A DNA stretch of 34,489 nt from Paraburkholderia polaris. Lineage in GTDB: Bacteria > Pseudomonadota > Gammaproteobacteria > Burkholderiales > Burkholderiaceae. This document shows positions 31,470 to 34,489 of the stretch, piece by piece; within the stretch, counting starts at the first letter, position 1; each line of letters opens with the position of its first letter. A model generated the notes under the pieces. It was not told where the DNA came from. It did not search any database and saw only the letters and a list, made by a program, of their open reading frames with translations. Position numbers and translations under genes: made by a program. The DNA lies in NCBI RefSeq assembly GCF_012927345.1, contig NZ_JABBGJ010000068.1:1-34489 (forward strand). The letters are read 5' to 3'.

Positions 31470-32243
31470 CTAGAGCGTAGCGGTTACGCCGCCGTCGACA
31501 TACAGGATGTGTCCGTTGACGAAGTTCGATGCGTCGCTTGCGAGAAACACGGCTGCACCGATCAGGTCCTCGACGTCTCCCCAGCGACGCGATGGGGTTC
31601 TGCCGATCAACCAGTTGCTGAATTCAGGGTTGTTGACGAGCGCCTCGGTGAGCTCTGTTTTGAAGTAACCTGGACCGAGCCCGTTGACCTGTAGACCGTG
31701 TGGGCCCCAGTCGATGGCCATGCCTTTAGTGAGCATCTTTACGGCGCCTTTGCTCGCGGTATACGCGGCGATATGCGGACGGCCCAGTTCGCTTTGGACG
31801 GAGCAGATGTTGACGATCTTGCCGCGTCCACGCGGAATCATGTGACGCGCGACAGCCTTGCCGACGAGGAATACACTGTCCAGATTGGTACGCATCAGTT
31901 CGTCCCAATGTGCCACGGAAAAGTTCTCCAATGGCGCACGGCGTTGCATGCCGGCGTTGTTCACCAGAATGTCAAGCGCGCCGACATGGTCTTCAAGGTG
32001 TGCTATCGCGGTGCTGACGCTATCGGCGTCGGTCACGTCGAAATTGCTCGTGTGGACGGTTGCACCAACGCTGCGCAGGGTATCGGCGGCTCGGGCGAGG
32101 CGTGCTTCGTTCCGCCCGTTCAGGATCACGGTCGCGCCGGCCAGGGCGAGACCGCGGGCGAGGGCGTAGCCGATGCCGGCGCTCGAGCCGGTGATCAGCG
32201 CAGTGCGCCCCGTGAGGTCGAATAGTCTGGAGATTGAGTTCAA
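31470..32243 (-). CDS. SDR, gluconate 5-dehydrogenase-like
   Basis: This 257-residue classical SDR resembles gluconate/idonate 5-dehydrogenases, which interconvert gluconate and 5-ketogluconate. It has TGSSAGIG at residues 18-25, NNAGMQRRAPLENF, the active-site residues Ser148, Tyr161 and Lys165 (YTASKGAV), and the C-terminal NFVNGHILYVDGG. NAGMQRR with NICSVQSELGR is a recurrent Ga5DH pattern. It is the last gene of a leftward operon after a 2-hydroxyacid dehydrogenase and a gluconokinase, which supports a sugar-acid role. Other polyol or sugar-acid substrates are possible. Confidence 0.85.
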   Translation of the reverse strand: MNSISRLFDLTGRTALITGSSAGIGYALARGLALAGATVILNGRNEARLARAADTLRSVGATVHTSNFDVTDADSVSTAIAHLEDHVGALDILVNNAGMQRRAPLENFSVAHWDELMRTNLDSVFLVGKAVARHMIPRGRGKIVNICSVQSELGRPHIAAYTASKGAVKMLTKGMAIDWGPHGLQVNGLGPGYFKTELTEALVNNPEFSNWLIGRTPSRRWGDVEDLIGAAVFLASDASNFVNGHILYVDGGVTATL

Positions 32244-32302
32244 GGCAACTCCTTGGTATGAAACGTGAGTGGGTGATCAATCGTGTGAAGCCAAAGCCGA
32301 AC

Positions 32303-32806
32303 TCACTCGGCCAATCCGCTTCGCAGCCAGCGCATCACCTCAGTGAGCTGCGCTATTTCTGTTTGCGTCGCTTCGACTCGTAGAACGTCGATTTCGCCCG
32401 CAGGAGATTCGAGCGCATCGAACTGGCTTTCGACAAGGCACGGTGGGAACTCATGGCCGCGGCGTTGCGCCACGCGTGCAAACGCAGTTGTGCGATCCAG
32501 GTTGAGGAACACCAGACGCAGGTCCGGCACGCGCTGCCTCAGAAGCTCACGATAGCTGCGCTTCAGTGCAGAACACGACAGCACTGCAGTACCGCTTTGC
32601 GCGGCTAGCAATGTGCCAATCCTGTTCAACCACGGGATGCGGTCCTCGTCATTGAGTGCCACGCCTTCACGCATCTTCGCGCGGTTTGCGCTCGTGTGAT
32701 GATCGTCGCCTTCGATCATCACGCCGCCCAGTGCTCGGGACAGGTTGTCTGCGAGTGTCGATTTCCCTGAGCCGGAGACGCCCATGACCAGAAGCTTGAA
32801 CGTCAT
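32303..32806 (-). CDS. gntK: Gluconokinase
   Basis: This 167-residue P-loop kinase phosphorylates D-gluconate to 6-phosphogluconate for the Entner-Doudoroff or pentose phosphate pathway. It has Walker A (GVSGSGKST, residues 9-17), EGDDHHTSANRAKMREGVAL for substrate binding, LNDEDRIPWL, and VLSCSALKRSYRELLR. Length and motifs match the GntK/IdnK family. ATG 32806 is chosen because MTFKLLVMGVSGSGKS is the canonical N-terminus; a longer frame from 32839 overlaps the upstream gene's end. It lies between the 2-hydroxyacid dehydrogenase and the gluconate 5-dehydrogenase-like SDR in one leftward operon. Confidence 0.94.
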   Translation of the reverse strand: MTFKLLVMGVSGSGKSTLADNLSRALGGVMIEGDDHHTSANRAKMREGVALNDEDRIPWLNRIGTLLAAQSGTAVLSCSALKRSYRELLRQRVPDLRLVFLNLDRTTAFARVAQRRGHEFPPCLVESQFDALESPAGEIDVLRVEATQTEIAQLTEVMRWLRSGLAE

Positions 32807-32835
32807 GGCGTGTGCTTCTTTGCAGGGCGCTGCGC

Positions 32836-33846
32836 TCACGACGCGCTAGCCCGGTGGGACAGCACCTGTGGATTCACTGGCGAAGGTGGTTGTCCGGCGA
32901 ACTTTCCGTATCCGAATACGGCGCTGAGGTTGCCCGCGGCCAGCAAGGCCATGGCTCGTCGGGTCGCGACTGACGCACTGCCTATATGTGGAGTCAACAC
33001 GATGTTCGGTACAGTCAGCAACTCTGGATGAATCTCCGGTTCGCCTTCAAAGACATCGAGTCCGGCTGCCGCGATGGTCTGATTGCGCAGTGCCTCGGCA
33101 AGCGCCGCATCGTCGACTACGCCGCCGCGCGCTATATTGGTCAGCGTCGCGGTGCGCTTCATTCTTGAGAGCTCACGTGCACCGATCGCATGATGCGAAC
33201 TGGCCGAGTACGGAACGACAACGATCAGATGATCGGCCTCGCGCAGCAGCGTGTCCTTGTCGACATATTGAGCGCGGCTCGCAGCTTCGATGTCAGCGGG
33301 AAGCCGTGACCGGTTGTGGTAAATCACGCGCATGTCGAAGCCGAACGCACCCCGTTTTGCGATTGCCTGGCCGATGCGGCCCATGCCGAGAATGCCGAGC
33401 GTAGCGTGGTGGATGTCGGATCCAACGAACATGTCGTAGCGCCCCGTTTTCTGCCACTCGCCGCGCCGAACGAAATGCTCTGACTCGGCAATGCGGCGCG
33501 CTGTTGCCATCATCAATGCGAAACCAAAGTCGGCCGTGGTGTCGGTGAGCACGCCGGGTGTATTCGTCACAAGCACGCCTCGGCGGGTACATGCATCGAC
33601 GTCGACATTGTTGTAGCCGACCCCGACGTTGCACACCGCACGCAGTTCTGGACAGGCATCCAGCAGCGTTGCGTCGATTCGGTCGCTACCGTGGGTGATC
33701 GCGCCGGATTTGCCTTGCAGGCGGGCGATCAGTTCCGGCTGGCTCCAGACGGTATCGTCGGCGTTGTCGCTGACGTCGAAGTGGTCCCGCAGGCTATCGA
33801 CAATGTCGGCAAATGACGCACGCGTGACGAGCACGGAAGCACGCAT
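32836..33846 (-). CDS. D-isomer 2-hydroxyacid dehydrogenase, 2-ketogluconate reductase-like
   Basis: This 336-residue NAD(P)-dependent enzyme reduces 2-oxo acids, most likely 2-ketogluconate to gluconate (GhrB/TkrA group). It has NVGVGYNNVDVDAC, the cofactor motif LGILGMGRIGQAIAKRG, and the catalytic triad Arg240 (NIARGG), Glu269 (FEGEPE) and His287 (TPHIGSA). These residues line up with the triad of phosphoglycerate dehydrogenase. ATG 33846 follows an aaggag ribosome-binding site; a TTG at 33852 is less likely. It heads the leftward operon, with gluconokinase next, so ketogluconate would be reduced to gluconate and phosphorylated. Glyoxylate or hydroxypyruvate reduction is an alternative activity. 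Confidence 0.9.
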   Translation of the reverse strand: MRASVLVTRASFADIVDSLRDHFDVSDNADDTVWSQPELIARLQGKSGAITHGSDRIDATLLDACPELRAVCNVGVGYNNVDVDACTRRGVLVTNTPGVLTDTTADFGFALMMATARRIAESEHFVRRGEWQKTGRYDMFVGSDIHHATLGILGMGRIGQAIAKRGAFGFDMRVIYHNRSRLPADIEAASRAQYVDKDTLLREADHLIVVVPYSASSHHAIGARELSRMKRTATLTNIARGGVVDDAALAEALRNQTIAAAGLDVFEGEPEIHPELLTVPNIVLTPHIGSASVATRRAMALLAAGNLSAVFGYGKFAGQPPSPVNPQVLSHRASAS

Positions 33847-34175
33847 ATTCAAATCTCCTTTAAGGCTGTGCGAATCTGGCGGCCGAAGCGTTGCCAGAGG
33901 GAATGATCTCGTTCGCCAGCCTATCGTGGGCCTACGCGGCGCGCCAAGACGGTTTCGCTTTAGCGCAATAACAGGTGCTTATGGGGTTGTGCCAAGCAAC
34001 GTTCGAATGACACTCGGCAGGTGTCCTTTTGCCTCGCCCCGGATTGGCCATACGAAGATGCGACACCGTCTTCGGTGTTGGCATAACAGCCTGCTATTCC
34101 GCCAGACGAATTTTGTCTTGGCGTTCAGGGCAGGGGGCACGTACGCTCGCGCATTGCTTATCCGCGGAGGAACAC
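33847..34175. other. Divergent intergenic region before pntA
   Basis: These 329 bases separate the leftward sugar-acid operon from rightward pntA and should carry both promoters. Two small hairpins are visible, at 34063-34078 (acaccg/cggtgt, tctt loop) and 34100-34123 (cgccagac with gtcttggcg, one bulge). The pntA ribosome-binding site gcggagg is at 34164-34170. No gene is evident. Confidence 0.5.
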
Positions 34176-34489
34176 ATGAATATCGGCATTCCAGCCGAGA
34201 CGCGCGCGCACGAAACCCGCGTCGCCGCGACGCCCGAAACGGTCAAGAAGTATGTGACCCAGGGCCACCGGGTCACGATCCAGAGCGGCGCCGGCACCGG
34301 CGCCAGCTTTCCTGACGAAGCCTTTACAACTGCCGGCGCGGAAATCGTCGACGCGGCCACTGCGTTCGGCGCTGATCTCGTCCTCAAGGTCCAGTCTCCG
34401 ACCGATGCCGAGTTGCCGTTGCTCAAGCGCGGCGCGACGCTGGTCGGCATGCTCGATCCTTTTAATACCGAAAACTCATCAAAGCTCGC
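34176..34489 (+). CDS. pntA: NAD(P) transhydrogenase alpha subunit, N-terminal part (3' end outside window)
   Basis: The first 104 residues of PntA are present. The proton-translocating transhydrogenase exchanges hydride between NADH and NADP+ at the inner membrane; this segment is the start of the soluble NAD(H)-binding domain I. MNIGIPAETRAHETRVAATP, then ETVKKYVTQGH and AGTGASFPDEAF are typical of PntA and of the related alanine dehydrogenases. ATG 34176 follows gcggagg with good spacing. The gene is divergent from the sugar-acid operon. Alanine dehydrogenase shares the early motif, but the overall pattern (DLVLKVQSPTDAEL, GMLDPFN) favours PntA. Confidence 0.92.
   Translation, partial: MNIGIPAETRAHETRVAATPETVKKYVTQGHRVTIQSGAGTGASFPDEAFTTAGAEIVDAATAFGADLVLKVQSPTDAELPLLKRGATLVGMLDPFNTENSSKL

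Noticed and set aside
1..34489. Mobile element or genomic island boundaries
   Set aside because: No transposase, integrase, tRNA gene or flanking repeat is visible; the gene remnants look like deletion products rather than insertion sites.

Overview
The window looks like chromosomal DNA of a Paraburkholderia/Burkholderia-type betaproteobacterium. This is inferred from the high GC content, a DUF4148 protein, a Burkholderia-style OmpC-family porin, MocR and paired LysR regulators, and dense ABC/catabolic gene clusters. I see no rRNA, tRNA, CRISPR array, insertion sequence or prophage gene.

Layout. (1) 1-4930: the end of etfA, then an Acs-like acyl-CoA synthetase, a BadI/MenB-type crotonase and two SDR genes. 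The first SDR is cut off after its cofactor-binding half; the second is full length but lacks the catalytic Tyr and Lys. This looks like the remains of an acyl-CoA ring-cleavage or beta-oxidation module. (2) 4931-11311: a partly decayed stretch with fragments of a MaoC/HTD2-like hydratase, an aldehyde dehydrogenase with two large deletions, an RraA-like aldolase and a fumarylacetoacetate hydrolase with its middle removed. Intact genes lie between them: a small hypothetical protein, a LysR regulator, a DUF4148 protein, and a MocR regulator divergent from an aminotransferase. (3) 11312-14550: a solute-binding-fold protein without a signal peptide, a PhzF-family protein and an aldehyde dehydrogenase, continuing the aminotransferase unit. 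(4) 14817-26526: two tandem paralogous periplasmic binding proteins separated by a strong hairpin, a complete LivHMGF-type ABC transporter, then HyuA/HyuB (hydantoinase/oxoprolinase/carboxylase family), an SDR dehydrogenase and an HpcH/HpaI aldolase, tightly packed on one strand. (5) 26537-29964: two overlapping, paralogous LysR genes divergent from an aspartate-family aminotransferase. (6) 30096-34489: a porin with its own AT-rich upstream region and terminator; a leftward gluconate/2-ketogluconate operon (2-hydroxyacid dehydrogenase, gluconokinase, gluconate 5-dehydrogenase-like SDR); and the start of pntA.

How the genes fit together. Regions 3-5 read as one uptake-and-catabolism locus for an unidentified small molecule, probably nitrogen-containing. 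The binding proteins and LivHMGF would import it, HyuAB would open or carboxylate it using ATP, the SDR, aldehyde dehydrogenase and aminotransferases would process intermediates, and the aldolase would release a C2/C3 oxo-acid. MocR and the LysR pair are the likely local regulators. The substrate cannot be read from the sequence. The most notable observations are the cluster of gene remnants, the catalytically dead SDR beside a truncated partner, the signal-less binding-fold protein, the aldehyde dehydrogenase with Asp at the general-base position, and a TGGWCCA motif in three intergenic regions.
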